Assembly: GCA_963677165.2 (NCBI GenBank)
Contig: CAXXSX010000002.1
Location: 1,674,001-1,738,000 of the forward strand
Reading direction: 5' to 3'
From: JAFGXT01 sp963677165
GTDB lineage: Bacteria; Verrucomicrobiota; Lentisphaeria; Victivallales; SZUA-371
DNA: 64,000 nucleotides
The notes below the pieces were generated by a model that searched no databases, was not told where the DNA came from, and saw nothing but the letters and a program-made list of their open reading frames with translations. Below are positions 28,639 to 37,667 of this stretch, one piece after another. Positions within the stretch are counted from its first letter, which is position 1; every line of letters starts with the position of its first letter. Made by a program: the position numbers and the translations under genes.

Positions 28639-29622
28639 TTAGTTCTTCTCGAACAGTTCGCGGATCTGTTTACCAACAACTTCGACTTCATGCTTGCCGA
28701 GAGCTTCGCGTTTTGCGAGGAGGTTCGGGCAGCCGTTTTCGGCTTCAGCCATCCATTCGCGAGCGAATTTGCCGGTTTCGATTTCTTTCAGGGACTGTTT
28801 CATTCTTTCCTTAACGTCCGGAGTAATGATCTTCGGTCCGTTAACGTATTCACCCCATTCCGCAGTGTTGGAGATAACTGCGTTCATCTTCTGGATACCG
28901 CCTTCGATAACGAGGTCAACGATCAGTTTTACTTCATGTACGCATTCGAAGTAGGCCATTTCGCCAGGATACCCAGCTTCAACCAAAGTTTCGAAACCGT
29001 ATTTCATCAGGTCCACCAGACCACCGCAGAGAACGTTCTGTTCACCGAACAGGTCTTCGTAAGTTTCCTGAGCGAAAGTACATTCCATAACACCGGCACG
29101 AGTCAGGCCCTGGCCCTTTGCCATTGCAGCCGCGATGTCACGAGCTTTGCCGCTCTTGTTCTGGTGAACAGCGATCAGTCCCGGGCAACCGAAACCTTCG
29201 AGGAAGGCTTTGCGAACTTCGGTTCCAGGTCCTTTCGGAGCAACCATGATGATATCTACATCTTCCGGAGCCTGAATCAGGTTGAAGATGATGCTGAAAC
29301 CATGTGAGCAAGACAGAACTTTTCCTGCAGAAAGATTCTGCTTGATTGATTCTTCGTAAACTTTCTTGTGGTTTTCATCCGGAAGCAGGATGTGAATGAC
29401 GTCGGCTTTAGCGGAAGCGTCAGCAACGCTCAAAACTTCAAATCCATCTTCTACAGCCAGGTCCCAGGATTTACCAGGACGGAGACCGATGATTACGTTG
29501 ATACCGGAATCTCTCATACTCAGAGCCTGACTGCGACCCTGGGCACCGAAACCGATTACTGCAACAGTTTTTCCCTGCATGATGCTAAGATCAGCATCAT
29601 TATCATGCATAAGTTTTACCAT
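28639..29622 (-). CDS. ilvC: Ketol-acid reductoisomerase (NADP+), class I
   Basis: Second step of valine, leucine and isoleucine synthesis: isomerises acetohydroxy acids and reduces them with NADPH and magnesium. The nucleotide loop is VIGFGAQGRSQALSM near residue 20. The metal-site helices carry EDLFGEQNVLCGGLVDLM and ECVHEVKLIVDLVIEGG. The start at 29622 is chosen over an upstream in-frame ATG because AAAGGAG precedes it and the family begins about there (MVKLMHDNDADLS, giving 327 residues). No other ilv gene is nearby. It ends at a strong terminator, so it is probably monocistronic. Confidence 0.97.
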   Translation of the reverse strand: MVKLMHDNDADLSIMQGKTVAVIGFGAQGRSQALSMRDSGINVIIGLRPGKSWDLAVEDGFEVLSVADASAKADVIHILLPDENHKKVYEESIKQNLSAGKVLSCSHGFSIIFNLIQAPEDVDIIMVAPKGPGTEVRKAFLEGFGCPGLIAVHQNKSGKARDIAAAMAKGQGLTRAGVMECTFAQETYEDLFGEQNVLCGGLVDLMKYGFETLVEAGYPGEMAYFECVHEVKLIVDLVIEGGIQKMNAVISNTAEWGEYVNGPKIITPDVKERMKQSLKEIETGKFAREWMAEAENGCPNLLAKREALGKHEVEVVGKQIRELFEKN

Positions 29623-29823
29623 TTTATTCTCCTTTAGGCCAGATAGATACGGCCCGTTATACAATAATAGGTGTAATTCAACAAAGGGACTTAACATAAT
29701 GCGATTGGCGTAAAAATCAATAACAATATAACAATAAAATGCTTATAAGATGTTTATTTTTCGGATAATGCGGCTAAATTACTCACTTTCCATTAAATTG
29801 TTAGCAAAAACAGGTTATTGCAT

Positions 29824-30375
29824 ATGTCGTTTTCCGAAATACTACTGATTGCGCTTAGTTTGTCTATGGACGCATTTGCCGTGGCGATTGCCATGGGGGC
29901 AACACTGCGTAAGCAGTTTAAACCTTCTCATATCATTATTACTGCTCTGTTTTTCGGCATATTTCAGGCCGGGATGCCGTTGATTGGCTGGTTTGGCGGT
30001 AAGTTGTTTGCTGATATGGTTGAATCATTCGGACATTGGATCGCTTTTGTCATGCTGGGAGCAATTGGTGGAAAGATGATCTGGGAAGCGTTAAAACATG
30101 ATGATGAAGAAAAAATAGATAACTTTTGTTTTTATCATCTTACCGCGCTGGCCTTCGCAACGAGTATCGACGCACTTGTTGTAGGGGTTTCTTTTGCATG
30201 TATCAGTGTCAATATTTACGTGGCGGTTTTGAAGATTGGACTGGTTACTTTTATCACTTCTTTAATTGGTGGAATCATTGGAAAAGTATTCGGACATATC
30301 TTTGAAAACAAGTTTGAATTTGCCGGCGGAGCGGTTCTGATTCTTCTTGGTTTTAAAATTTTATTGTTTGGATAA
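29824..30375 (+). CDS. mntP: Manganese efflux pump MntP
   Basis: A 183-residue membrane protein with six hydrophobic segments that exports Mn2+. It has the conserved paired Asp-containing motifs LSMDAFAVAIAMG (TM1) and ALAFATSIDALVVGVSFA (TM4), plus FGIFQAGMPLIGWFGG between. ATG at 29824 is taken as start; a TTG six bases upstream in the same frame is possible and nearer to the weak AGG site. No manganese riboswitch was recognised in the 126 bases before it. Confidence 0.93.
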   Translation: MSFSEILLIALSLSMDAFAVAIAMGATLRKQFKPSHIIITALFFGIFQAGMPLIGWFGGKLFADMVESFGHWIAFVMLGAIGGKMIWEALKHDDEEKIDNFCFYHLTALAFATSIDALVVGVSFACISVNIYVAVLKIGLVTFITSLIGGIIGKVFGHIFENKFEFAGGAVLILLGFKILLFG

Positions 30376-30490
30376 TATCCCCTGAAATATAAGGTGCCCT
30401 GCAGCCTGGGGGGAAGCTACAGGGCTCGGGAAGGGAATTAGGGAATCATGTATAATCAAGCTCCTGTCAGGAGGATGATTCATTTTAAAT
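30376..30490 (+). other. Structured intergenic segment after mntP
   Basis: Two nested pairings are visible: GCCCTG-C-AGC with GCT-A-CAGGGC, and GAATCA...TGATTC enclosing CTCCTGTCAGGAG. It may be the structured 3' end of the mntP message or a small RNA. I recognise no known RNA family in it. Confidence 0.35.
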
Positions 30491-30512
30491 GTCGCCCTTT
30501 GGCGACGTTTTT
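30491..30512 (+). terminator. Terminator after mntP
   Basis: GTCGCC-CTTT-GGCGAC followed by GTTTTTC. It also has A residues before the stem, so weak function on the other strand is possible. Confidence 0.75.
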
Positions 30513-30815
30513 CAATCAACACTTTTCAGAGAATTAATCCATCTGCCTCGAACTATTTTCTCTTTCAAAGTTCTTCCGGAACTCTCATTCCTTATTAAGA
30601 CTGTAAACATTCACATCAATTTTGTCAATATGCTTTTTTTGAATTTCCTAAAAAAATCTTAAAAAAAATTTAATCCATGCAGAAAATGATTGTTTGAGGT
30701 GTTTTTTTGATTGGGTTTTGCAGAAAATGCAAAATAATGCAAAAACCAACTAGTGGGCTAATCTTTATGGCGCTATTTTTGCGTTTTAATAGGGTATTAC
30801 TGAGCTGTGGAAGCA

Positions 30816-30854
30816 GTTTTTACCCGTAGTGGTTCAACGAATACGGGTAAAAAC
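30816..30854. repeat. 13-bp perfect foldback
   Basis: GTTTTTACCCGTA and TACGGGTAAAAAC are exact inverse complements around a 13-base loop. There is no T-run outside the stem on either strand, so it is not a simple terminator. The rest of 30513-30936 is AT-rich, with short repeated TGCAGAAAATG segments (near 30677 and 30718), and holds no gene. Confidence 0.6.
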
Positions 30855-30936
30855 GGTCCTCTGATGAGGCAATCGTTTATTTTATTTTTCGCTTTCGTGT
30901 CTCCCTACGCTACTCGCAAAAAATTTCTTAGACAAA

Positions 30937-31290
30937 TTATGCTTCCAAGTCGACGAATGTGCCGATCTGAGCCGCTGAAGGGGATGTTACTTGCTCATCC
31001 ACTTCAACAGTGTTTTGTCTGCTTTCGAGTTCTTCCTGATACTCGATGTAACTGATTTCTCCGTTCTGATACATTTCCATCAGTTCGGTTGATGATGCAG
31101 TACTTACTGTTACATCATCATCGTCGTCATCATCGTCATCATCTGAACTGTTGCTTGACGAAAGAGAAAGAACAACAGAGGCATTTGCTTCGGTTGATGT
31201 TTCTTCTTCTACAGTTGAAGTTACTTCTTCTTCTTCTGTTACTGCTGAGCTATAGCTCAAGCTACTGTCTGATACTGAACTAATATCCAT
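30937..31290 (-). CDS. Acidic low-complexity orphan protein with poly-Asp run and SHOCT-like tail
   Basis: A 117-residue protein that I cannot assign to a family. It starts at 31290, where AAGGAG lies seven bases upstream; an earlier in-frame start lacks a ribosome site. Residues 1-49 are rich in Ser, Thr, Glu and Val. D50-D59 is a run of ten Asp, encoded by mixed GAT/GAC. Residues 69-91 (TELMEMYQNGEISYIEYQEELE) resemble the SHOCT pattern, a short helical module (L-x-x-L-x-x-G-x-I-x-x-x-E-Y/F). There is no signal peptide, Cys or membrane segment. The protein is strongly acidic and probably disordered except for the tail. It could bind metal or a basic partner; this is speculation. Confidence 0.7.
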   Translation of the reverse strand: MDISSVSDSSLSYSSAVTEEEEVTSTVEEETSTEANASVVLSLSSSNSSDDDDDDDDDDVTVSTASSTELMEMYQNGEISYIEYQEELESRQNTVEVDEQVTSPSAAQIGTFVDLEA

Positions 31291-31504
31291 ATTAAGCTCC
31301 TTCTTTGGGTTAATCAAACGATTACCTCGCTCAGAGGAACCATGACACTATTATGCAATTATAATGCCAACAGCTGTTTTAATCAACGGAATAAAACAAA
31401 TAATAGAAAAACAACAGAATAATGATCCAATAAATACTAAATGAATATAGCTTAAGGTAAGATTTGCCGGAAAAGAGAAGGAAATAATTACCGGAAAAGA
31501 ATAA

Positions 31505-31535
31505 ACCGCCACTAAAATCAGCTCTTAATGGCGGT
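31505..31535 (-). terminator. Hairpin after argS
   Basis: On the minus strand ACCGCCA pairs with TGGCGGT over a 17-base loop, then TTATTCTTTT. Long loop and broken T-run make it a weaker candidate. Confidence 0.5.
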
Positions 31536-31547
31536 CGAAATAAATAA

Positions 31548-33341
31548 TTACATTGCTTGCGGAACGGAGATTGTCAGCGTTTTCAGTCCGTCACCGATGA
31601 TACCCTTGATACGCAGGCACATGGTCATGCGGGCCTTGCGGAGGGCTTCATCGTCAGCGGAAAGCACCGGACATTCACGATAGAACCGGTTAAACGCCTT
31701 TGCCAAGTCGAGTAAATAACTGACCAGTACGGAACAATCCATTTTTTCAGCTGCTTCACGAATGATTTGCGGATAGAATGACGCAGTAATCGCCAGCATT
31801 TTTTCCTCAGTAGAGGATAGCAGGCTCCAGTTAACATCGCTATCGAATACCATTCCACGCTCTTCCGCTTTTTGAGCAATAGAGTTAATTCGGGCACAAG
31901 CATATTGCACATATGGTCCGGTATCGCCTTCAAATTTCAGCGAAGCCTGAGGATCAAACATGATCGTAGTTTTTGGATTAAATTTAAGCAGCATGAACTT
32001 AAGCGCACCCATACCGATGATTTCGGAGCGCTCATCAATATCGGCCGGAACATCATCGCCGCAACGTTCAAGAGTCGCATTTTTTGCCAGTTCAACCATT
32101 TCGTCGAACAGGTCGTCGGCATCAACCACGGTACCTTCGCGGCTCTTCATTTTGCCGGTAGGAAGGTTTACCATGCCGTAAGCCATGTGGTGCAGGTTGT
32201 CGGCCCACTCGAAACCGAGTTTCTTGAGAATGGCGAATAACTGCTGAAAATGAAAGATTTGCTCATCGCCCACTACCCAAATCTGTGAGTCCGGCTTGTA
32301 GTCTTCGAATTTCTTAATCGTAGTACCGATATCCTGAGTCATGTAAACGCTGGTGCCGTCGGAACGAAGTACGACTTTTACACCGATCTTTCCAAGATCA
32401 CAGCAGACCGCACCGTCTTCACGCTTAAAGAATACGCCTTTTTCTAGTCCGGTCTGAATGATATCCTTGCCCAGCAGGTAAGTTTCGCTTTCCAGGTAGG
32501 TATGATTGAATTTTACGCCCATGCGTTCATAGGTTTCATTGAATCCGGCAAATACCCAGGAGTTCATTTTCTTCCACAAGGCGCGGACTTCCGATTCTCC
32601 GGCTTCCCAGTCCTGCAGCATTTTCTGAGTTGCGATGCCGATCTCGGTTTCAAGGAACAATTCATCATCAGCCTTATCTGCAAGTTCTGGCTTATTTGCT
32701 TTCAATTCAGTAATCTGCGCTTTCAACGCATCATTATATTTTACATAGAAATTCCCAACCAGATGATCCCCTTTAATTCCGGTCGATTCCGGCGTGCAGT
32801 CATTACCAAAACGCTGATAGGCAATCATTGATTTACAAATGTGAATCCCACGGTCGTTCACCAGGTTGATCGGAATCACATCGTGTCCGGCACGGGCCAG
32901 GAGTGAAGCCAGTGACATTCCCAGGGTATTGTTTCGAACATGCCCCAGATGTTGAGGCTTGTTGGTATTTGGCGCGGAGTATTCAATCAGGATACGGCGT
33001 TTTTCAGCATCACTCATAACGGGAGCCGCAAGAATTGCGTTTTCTTCCGCTACGGTATCGCGGTGAACGGCACCGCCTTTCAGTGTAAGATTGACAAATG
33101 CTTTGATCTGTTCCGCTTTTTCCACATCGTCATGACCAGAGAGAAACTCGGCGGCTTTCGCGGCGATCTTATCGGGGGCCTGTCGAAATATCCGGGCAAA
33201 ACGGAAACAGTTTACGGTTAATTCGCCTTCCATATTCTGCGGACAGATTTCAGCGGTAACGGACCAGTCTTCTGGGGCCTCCGCCTGTGGAAAGGCGGAC
33301 TTTAAAAACGCAGGAAGTTCCTGAATACATTTAAAATTCAT
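31548..33341 (-). CDS. argS: Arginyl-tRNA synthetase
   Basis: Class I synthetase charging tRNA-Arg, 597 residues, near the usual 560-600. The HIGH-type motif is SAPNTNKPQHLGHVRNN near residue 130, and the KMSKS-region equivalent is KMKSREGTVVDADDL near 400. The N-terminal additional domain and the C-terminal anticodon-binding helices (FNRFYRECPVLSADDEALRKAR) are present. It starts 26 bases after the manA stop, so the epimerase, manA and argS may be read together, though a foldback between epimerase and manA could reduce read-through. Confidence 0.97.
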   Translation of the reverse strand: MNFKCIQELPAFLKSAFPQAEAPEDWSVTAEICPQNMEGELTVNCFRFARIFRQAPDKIAAKAAEFLSGHDDVEKAEQIKAFVNLTLKGGAVHRDTVAEENAILAAPVMSDAEKRRILIEYSAPNTNKPQHLGHVRNNTLGMSLASLLARAGHDVIPINLVNDRGIHICKSMIAYQRFGNDCTPESTGIKGDHLVGNFYVKYNDALKAQITELKANKPELADKADDELFLETEIGIATQKMLQDWEAGESEVRALWKKMNSWVFAGFNETYERMGVKFNHTYLESETYLLGKDIIQTGLEKGVFFKREDGAVCCDLGKIGVKVVLRSDGTSVYMTQDIGTTIKKFEDYKPDSQIWVVGDEQIFHFQQLFAILKKLGFEWADNLHHMAYGMVNLPTGKMKSREGTVVDADDLFDEMVELAKNATLERCGDDVPADIDERSEIIGMGALKFMLLKFNPKTTIMFDPQASLKFEGDTGPYVQYACARINSIAQKAEERGMVFDSDVNWSLLSSTEEKMLAITASFYPQIIREAAEKMDCSVLVSYLLDLAKAFNRFYRECPVLSADDEALRKARMTMCLRIKGIIGDGLKTLTISVPQAM

Positions 33342-33367
33342 AGCAGTGTTGTTTAATTTTCTGTTGT

Positions 33368-34375
33368 TTACAAAGTAGTTCTGACAACCGTTGTTTCTGA
33401 CGGAGTGTCAAGCGTAATGGTGTACGCGCCAAAGTTGGCCGGAATAAAACAGGTTGCTCCGGTAGGAACTTTGGTCATCCTGTCTTCAAAGCCAACGGTT
33501 ACGGGATTATTGATCGGGGTAACCAGATGAAAACTTCTGGTTTCGAAGGTGCTGTCGCGCCATATCCCGGTCAGTCTCAGGTCATCAACATGGAAATACT
33601 GACAATGCTTGATGATCGGGAACTTACGGTTATGTCCGGTTGAATCGGACACTCCGGTAATACGGCAAGGCGTACGGTCGGTAAAATTGATTGATTTCAA
33701 GGCTTTATCCACATGCAGTTCGCGAGGTTTGCCGTCGCTGCCGACGCGACCCCAGTCGCTGACGCGGTAGGTCGTGTCGCTATTCTGCTGGATTTCCAGC
33801 AGCAGGTTGCCGGCTCCGATTGCGTGAATTTTACCGGACTGGATGAAATAAGCATCGCCGGGTTTTGAGTCGAAAACCTGAAGATAATTTTCAACTTCCT
33901 GAGTCTGCATGGTATCCATGATCTGGCATTTTGTTGAATTCGGTTTAATTCCCGCCATGATCTTAGCATTTTTGTCTGCGTCGATGATATACCACATTTC
34001 AGTTTTGGGCTCGGCACCTTCTCCGATTACCTGACAAGCGGCTTCATCAGGATGTACCTGGAGGGAAAGTCGTTTCCCGGCATCAATGACTTTAACCAGC
34101 AACGGAAATTTATCACCAAAGAAACGAGCTCCGATAATATCACGACCGTAATGCTGAATCAACTCACGAATGGTCACGCCTTTTAGTGGACCGTTGGCAA
34201 TCTGACTCTGTTCGCCATCGCGGTCAACCAGCTCCCATGATTCTCCAATCGGGTCATTATGTTCTGGAAGCTCTCTGTTAAGAACGGGTTGCATTTTATT
34301 GCCGCCCCACATTCTTTCCATATATATAGGTTCGAAAAGTATTGGATACAGCTGGCTCTTTTCAATCATTTCCAT
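33368..34375 (-). CDS. manA: Mannose-6-phosphate isomerase, class I
   Basis: Zinc enzyme interconverting mannose 6-phosphate and fructose 6-phosphate. Zinc ligands are in SLQVHPDEAA (Gln and His), KTEMWY (Glu) and SGKIHAIGAG (His). The opening PIYMERMWGGNKM is typical of the short, roughly 320-340-residue bacterial form. I chose the ATG at 34375 (MEMIEK) because AAAGG lies about ten bases upstream; an in-frame ATG at 34396 would add seven residues but has no ribosome site. It is followed closely by argS. Confidence 0.93.
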   Translation of the reverse strand: MEMIEKSQLYPILFEPIYMERMWGGNKMQPVLNRELPEHNDPIGESWELVDRDGEQSQIANGPLKGVTIRELIQHYGRDIIGARFFGDKFPLLVKVIDAGKRLSLQVHPDEAACQVIGEGAEPKTEMWYIIDADKNAKIMAGIKPNSTKCQIMDTMQTQEVENYLQVFDSKPGDAYFIQSGKIHAIGAGNLLLEIQQNSDTTYRVSDWGRVGSDGKPRELHVDKALKSINFTDRTPCRITGVSDSTGHNRKFPIIKHCQYFHVDDLRLTGIWRDSTFETRSFHLVTPINNPVTVGFEDRMTKVPTGATCFIPANFGAYTITLDTPSETTVVRTTL

Positions 34376-34483
34376 ATCAGCGTAAACCTTTATCATAAAT
34401 ATTTAAAAATCATTCAATTAAGTTTAATTTAGAGCCTCAAGTCAGGAATGCAAATGCATAGCTGTTTTTATCGTCTATTATAA

Positions 34484-34501
34484 AACAAGTATTAACTTGT
34501 T
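34484..34501 (-). terminator. Foldback after the aldose epimerase gene
   Basis: On the minus strand AACAAGT-TAAT-ACTTGTT is followed by TTATAAT. A seven-pair stem and a short T-run make a weak terminator at most. Confidence 0.4.
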
Positions 34502-34514
34502 CCAATTTTATCAG

Positions 34515-35384
34515 TTATTCCGGCAGAATCGCATAGCCTGTAGTAAATGTCGCTCTCGGCGCCAGCTTCATAATCCCTGGCTTATGTTCAAAAATTCCAT
34601 CATGGTCTTCCGGATCGTCATAACCGTACCATGGCTCGATACAAACATATTCCGCGCCGGGAAAGGCCCAGATGCCGAGATCAGGAGCTCCGCCAGTTTT
34701 AACCGCTATTCGACGACGAATTTTGCTATTCGCTACGGTTATCTGATCGGAAGCCAGGCCGGTCAGAAACAGCGCATCTTTCGTAAACAAATCCCGGGTA
34801 ATTGGAATTTCAGTCATATTGTCAAGTTTTGTCTCCGGTTCTGCAGATAACAGGCCGTCAGAAGTCAGTCGCCGGATCGTTCCGGACTCTGGACGATTGA
34901 ATTCAATACAGTAATCAGTTAGTTTCGTATCTTCCATCGGCAAACTGATTGCCGGATGTGACCCGATGGAGAACAACATGGTTTCGCTGCCGTTATTTGT
35001 AATGGTGTAATTTACCTCAAGAGAGCGTCCGGAAATTTTGAATTCAACATCAAAAGTAAAGTCGTCTTGATAATGCTGTCTGGTATATTCATTTGCAACC
35101 GTTCGCATTACTACCCGGTGCTGTTCCTGCTCAACAACAGTCCAGTTCTGTTTCCTGACCAGACCGTGTTTCGGCATTCCCCAGACTTTGTCATCACGAG
35201 TGTATTTGCCGTTACGCATTCGGCCGATTATGGGAAAGAGGACAGGAGCGCTGCCACCCCAGACTTCCGGATCACGCTGCCAGATGATTTCATCGTTGCA
35301 TTCGGCATTGTAAAATGATTTTAATTCCGCGCCAGTTGTATCAATAGCTGCGGAGAATAGTCCGTCAATTATCTTTACGATCAT
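34515..35384 (-). CDS. Aldose 1-epimerase family protein
   Basis: A 289-residue galactose-mutarotase-fold protein, closest in pattern to the LacX/YeaD-like branch. Active-site-type residues are in FSIGSHPAISLP (His) and in the AVKTGGAPDLGIWAFPGAEYVCIEPWYG region (Asp and Glu). It probably interconverts anomers of a hexose or hexose phosphate. The start at 35384 has AGAAGG before it; the open frame extends further upstream, but without a ribosome site. It fits with manA downstream in sugar metabolism. Confidence 0.87.
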   Translation of the reverse strand: MIVKIIDGLFSAAIDTTGAELKSFYNAECNDEIIWQRDPEVWGGSAPVLFPIIGRMRNGKYTRDDKVWGMPKHGLVRKQNWTVVEQEQHRVVMRTVANEYTRQHYQDDFTFDVEFKISGRSLEVNYTITNNGSETMLFSIGSHPAISLPMEDTKLTDYCIEFNRPESGTIRRLTSDGLLSAEPETKLDNMTEIPITRDLFTKDALFLTGLASDQITVANSKIRRRIAVKTGGAPDLGIWAFPGAEYVCIEPWYGYDDPEDHDGIFEHKPGIMKLAPRATFTTGYAILPE

Positions 35385-35645
35385 ACTGTTTATACCTTCT
35401 ATGTCGGTCGGGTTGAAGCAATGTTTGTCGTGGTCGTTTTTCGCCATCATGGAAAAATTATAAACCGAATATACGAGAATTCAACCATAAAAGGAACCAT
35501 TTGTGAAAGTCTCCGGCGAAATAAAGTTAAAAAATTGTGAAACTGCTTGAAGTAATTGAATATTCCTGTCTATTTTTTGCTATAGCTTTTGAAATGAACT
35601 ACCCCGGGGCAGGGCCCACGAGGTAAAACACGATATATTTAATTC

Positions 35646-35711
35646 CCGCTTCCGTAAGGAGCGTCAGCAACTGGAGTTTGAAGCGGTACAAACGCAGTCC
35701 GTCGTACGGAC
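35646..35711 (+). repeat. Dispersed two-hairpin repeat, copy B
   Basis: CCGCTTC...GAAGCGG then GTCCGT-CGT-ACGGAC, with ACTGGAGTTTGAAGCGGTA shared with copy A at 17185-17240. It sits in the leader of the monooxygenase gene and ends 18 bases before its ATG. The first loop is longer than in copy A, while both stems are kept. Confidence 0.8.
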
Positions 35712-35729
35712 AAACAAAGGAGTCATATT

Positions 35730-36038
35730 ATGATTAACGTATTAGCCTTTATTGAACTTAAACCTGGTTTCCGTGAAGAGTTTATCAAAATTTTCCAGGA
35801 TAATGTTCCGACTGTTCGTTCCGAAGACGGTTGTATTTCATACGTTCCCTGTGTGGATATTGATGCCGGTTTGCCGCCTCAGGAACCGATCAATGAAAAT
35901 ATGGTGACCGTAGTGGAATGCTGGGAAAGTGTGGAAGCTCTTCACGCCCATCTGGCCGCCCCTCATATGAAAGCATATGCCGAAAAGACAGCGCATATGA
36001 AAGTCGCCACCAAGCTCAAGATTGTTACACCCGCCTGA
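35730..36038 (+). CDS. Antibiotic biosynthesis monooxygenase-like (ABM/YgiN) protein
   Basis: A 102-residue ferredoxin-like dimeric protein. It has the ABM pattern of an opening strand INVLAFIELKPGFREEFIKIFQ, central SEDGCISYVPCVDI, and the end strand VTVVECWESVEALHAHLAAPHMKAY with the typical His and H-x-x-x-P-H. Relatives act on quinols or as heme-type or unknown small monooxygenases. AAAGGAG precedes the ATG. The leader carries a dispersed hairpin repeat. It converges with the sigma-54 activator gene. Confidence 0.88.
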   Translation: MINVLAFIELKPGFREEFIKIFQDNVPTVRSEDGCISYVPCVDIDAGLPPQEPINENMVTVVECWESVEALHAHLAAPHMKAYAEKTAHMKVATKLKIVTPA

Positions 36039-36051
36039 TTTTTCGGCCTTT

Positions 36052-36095
36052 AACTTTGCAGATTTAATATTTCAGATTATTAAATCTGTAAAGTT
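36052..36095. terminator. 17-pair hairpin between convergent genes
   Basis: 36052-36068 pairs with 36079-36095 (one G-U) over a ten-base loop. It lies between the monooxygenase and the sigma-54 activator and reaches the latter's stop codon. There is no strong T-run, so it may work as an mRNA end barrier rather than an intrinsic terminator. Confidence 0.55.
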
Positions 36096-37519
36096 TATCT
36101 TCCTTTCCGTAGATCAATGTCGTGCTTCTTCATCCATTTCCAGACTAGAGTACGGCTGATGCCAAGCTGTCGTGCAGCTTCGGCTTTATTCCATTCGCAC
36201 TGGTTAAGCAACTCAATCAAGCGAACCCGGTCGGACAGCACTTTTCTGGCTTCCGCTTTGCGTTCCCGGGGAGATTGTCCCCACGCTTTGGTTGAGTCAG
36301 ATTGGACTTGAGGATGCTGGACTGGATTCGAAACTTCAGCCGGTAAATGTTCAAGACCAATTGTTCCGCCGTCCGGGCATACCACAAATGCGTATTCAAC
36401 GGCGTTTTCCAGTTCACGTACGTTTCCCGGCCAGGGATATTCTATACAACGACTCATGGCTTGCGGTACAATTCCCCGGATATTACGTCCGGTTCTCACG
36501 GTATATTTCTTTATAAAGTGATTGATCAATACCGGAATGTCATCAGTACGCTGGCGCAGTGACGGTACCTCCAGCGGAAATACCCGTAAACGGTAATACA
36601 AGTCTTCACGGAAATTGCCGTCTTGTATTTCCTGTGCCAGATTCAAATTGGTAGCGGCGATAACCCGGACATTTATCTTAAGGGTTTTAGACATTCCCAC
36701 CCGTTCGAATTCTCCTTCCTGAAGCACCCGCAGTAGTTTGACTTGTACCGCTGGTGATATTTCGCCGATTTCATCCAGAAAGATCGTTCCTCCGTCGGCT
36801 GCTTCAAAACGTCCGATCCGGTCATTTACCGCTCCGGTAAACGCTCCTTTGACGTGCCCGAACAACTCACTTTCCAACAGGGATTCCGGCAATGCCCCGC
36901 AGTTTACACGCACAAATGGCTGATCCCTGCGTGCACTTAGTTTATGGACCGCTGTTGCCGCAAGTTCTTTCCCTGTACCACTTTCTCCGAGAATCAAAAC
37001 GCTGGCGTCACTCCCTGCCGCCAGTTGAATCAGGCGTGAGAGTTCACGCATTGCTTTGCTGTGTCCTGCCATACCTTCAATTGAATTATCTGCACCCACT
37101 CTAACTTGGAGTTCGGCTACTTCGCGACGTAACTTTTCGACCGGGCGAAAGTCCGTAATGGTTTGCAGAATTCCGATGATATTATTATTGGAGTCGCGAA
37201 GTGTTCGGGCATTTACAAGAACTGGGATTGGTTCTCCGGACTTACTAAGCATGCGACACTCGCATCCGGTGACTGAACAGGGATTTGTAGGATCATCCTG
37301 CATGAGGCGGCTGATGTTTTCAGAATTAGTGCACCCTGGCGCACGCAGTTTGAACACAACTTCTCCAAGCATTTCATCTTCGGTATATCCGGTGATTTCT
37401 GTCATCGCGTTATTCCACTGCCTGATTCGTGCCTCTGAATCCATGACAACCACGCCTTCAGCCATGGTATCGATTATCAATTCCGGCGTAATTGCCTTGA
37501 TTGCTTGTGAACCGTTCAT
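36095..37519 (-). CDS. Sigma-54-dependent activator with PAS sensor and Cys cluster
   Basis: A 474-residue enhancer-binding protein. Residues about 12-125 are a PAS domain (GVVVMDSEARIRQWNNAMTEITGYTEDEMLG) with an unusual four-Cys set: C63, C81, C86, C88 (PCSVTGCECR). The AAA+ domain has Walker A GESGTGKE (178-185) and the sigma-54 contact loop GAFTGA (225-230), then GGTIFLDEIGE. The end (about 430-474) is a Fis-type HTH (WNKAEAARQLGISRTLVWKW). The Cys set could bind a metal or Fe-S cluster, or sense thiols, which fits the divergent thioredoxin and disulfide-reductase genes. A palindrome and a sigma-54 promoter lie in between. Confidence 0.93.
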   Translation of the reverse strand: MNGSQAIKAITPELIIDTMAEGVVVMDSEARIRQWNNAMTEITGYTEDEMLGEVVFKLRAPGCTNSENISRLMQDDPTNPCSVTGCECRMLSKSGEPIPVLVNARTLRDSNNNIIGILQTITDFRPVEKLRREVAELQVRVGADNSIEGMAGHSKAMRELSRLIQLAAGSDASVLILGESGTGKELAATAVHKLSARRDQPFVRVNCGALPESLLESELFGHVKGAFTGAVNDRIGRFEAADGGTIFLDEIGEISPAVQVKLLRVLQEGEFERVGMSKTLKINVRVIAATNLNLAQEIQDGNFREDLYYRLRVFPLEVPSLRQRTDDIPVLINHFIKKYTVRTGRNIRGIVPQAMSRCIEYPWPGNVRELENAVEYAFVVCPDGGTIGLEHLPAEVSNPVQHPQVQSDSTKAWGQSPRERKAEARKVLSDRVRLIELLNQCEWNKAEAARQLGISRTLVWKWMKKHDIDLRKGR

Positions 37520-37537
37520 GTATACCCTCTTGATTTA

Positions 37538-37584
37538 TTGTAACGTTATTTATTTGTATAGTAACGTTACCATGGCGTTACTAT
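37538..37584. promoter_or_regulatory. Candidate upstream activator sites
   Basis: ATAGTAACG (37558-37566) and CGTTACTAT (37576-37584) are exact inverse complements. A half-like TAACGTTA palindrome lies at 37541-37548. They are about 110-155 bases upstream of the start expected from the sigma-54 promoter, the usual enhancer distance, and next to the activator gene. Confidence 0.7.
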
Positions 37585-37667
37585 TTTATCAATCCATCCT
37601 TCATAAAAATTTTATTATTATTATATTCCTTTTATAATCAATTGGTTGAGGATTTGCTGCGGAGAAT

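Noticed and set aside
28441..29307. A 288-codon plus-strand open frame opposite ilvC
   Set aside because: It lies antisense to a clear ilvC and starts inside the foldback element; the product has no family pattern.
29698..29823. Manganese riboswitch before mntP
   Set aside because: The yybP-ykoY core loop sequences were not found in this AT-rich leader.
30376..30490. Possible SRP RNA, cobalamin riboswitch or other known RNA after mntP
   Set aside because: The conserved cores of these RNAs are missing; only generic pairings are seen.
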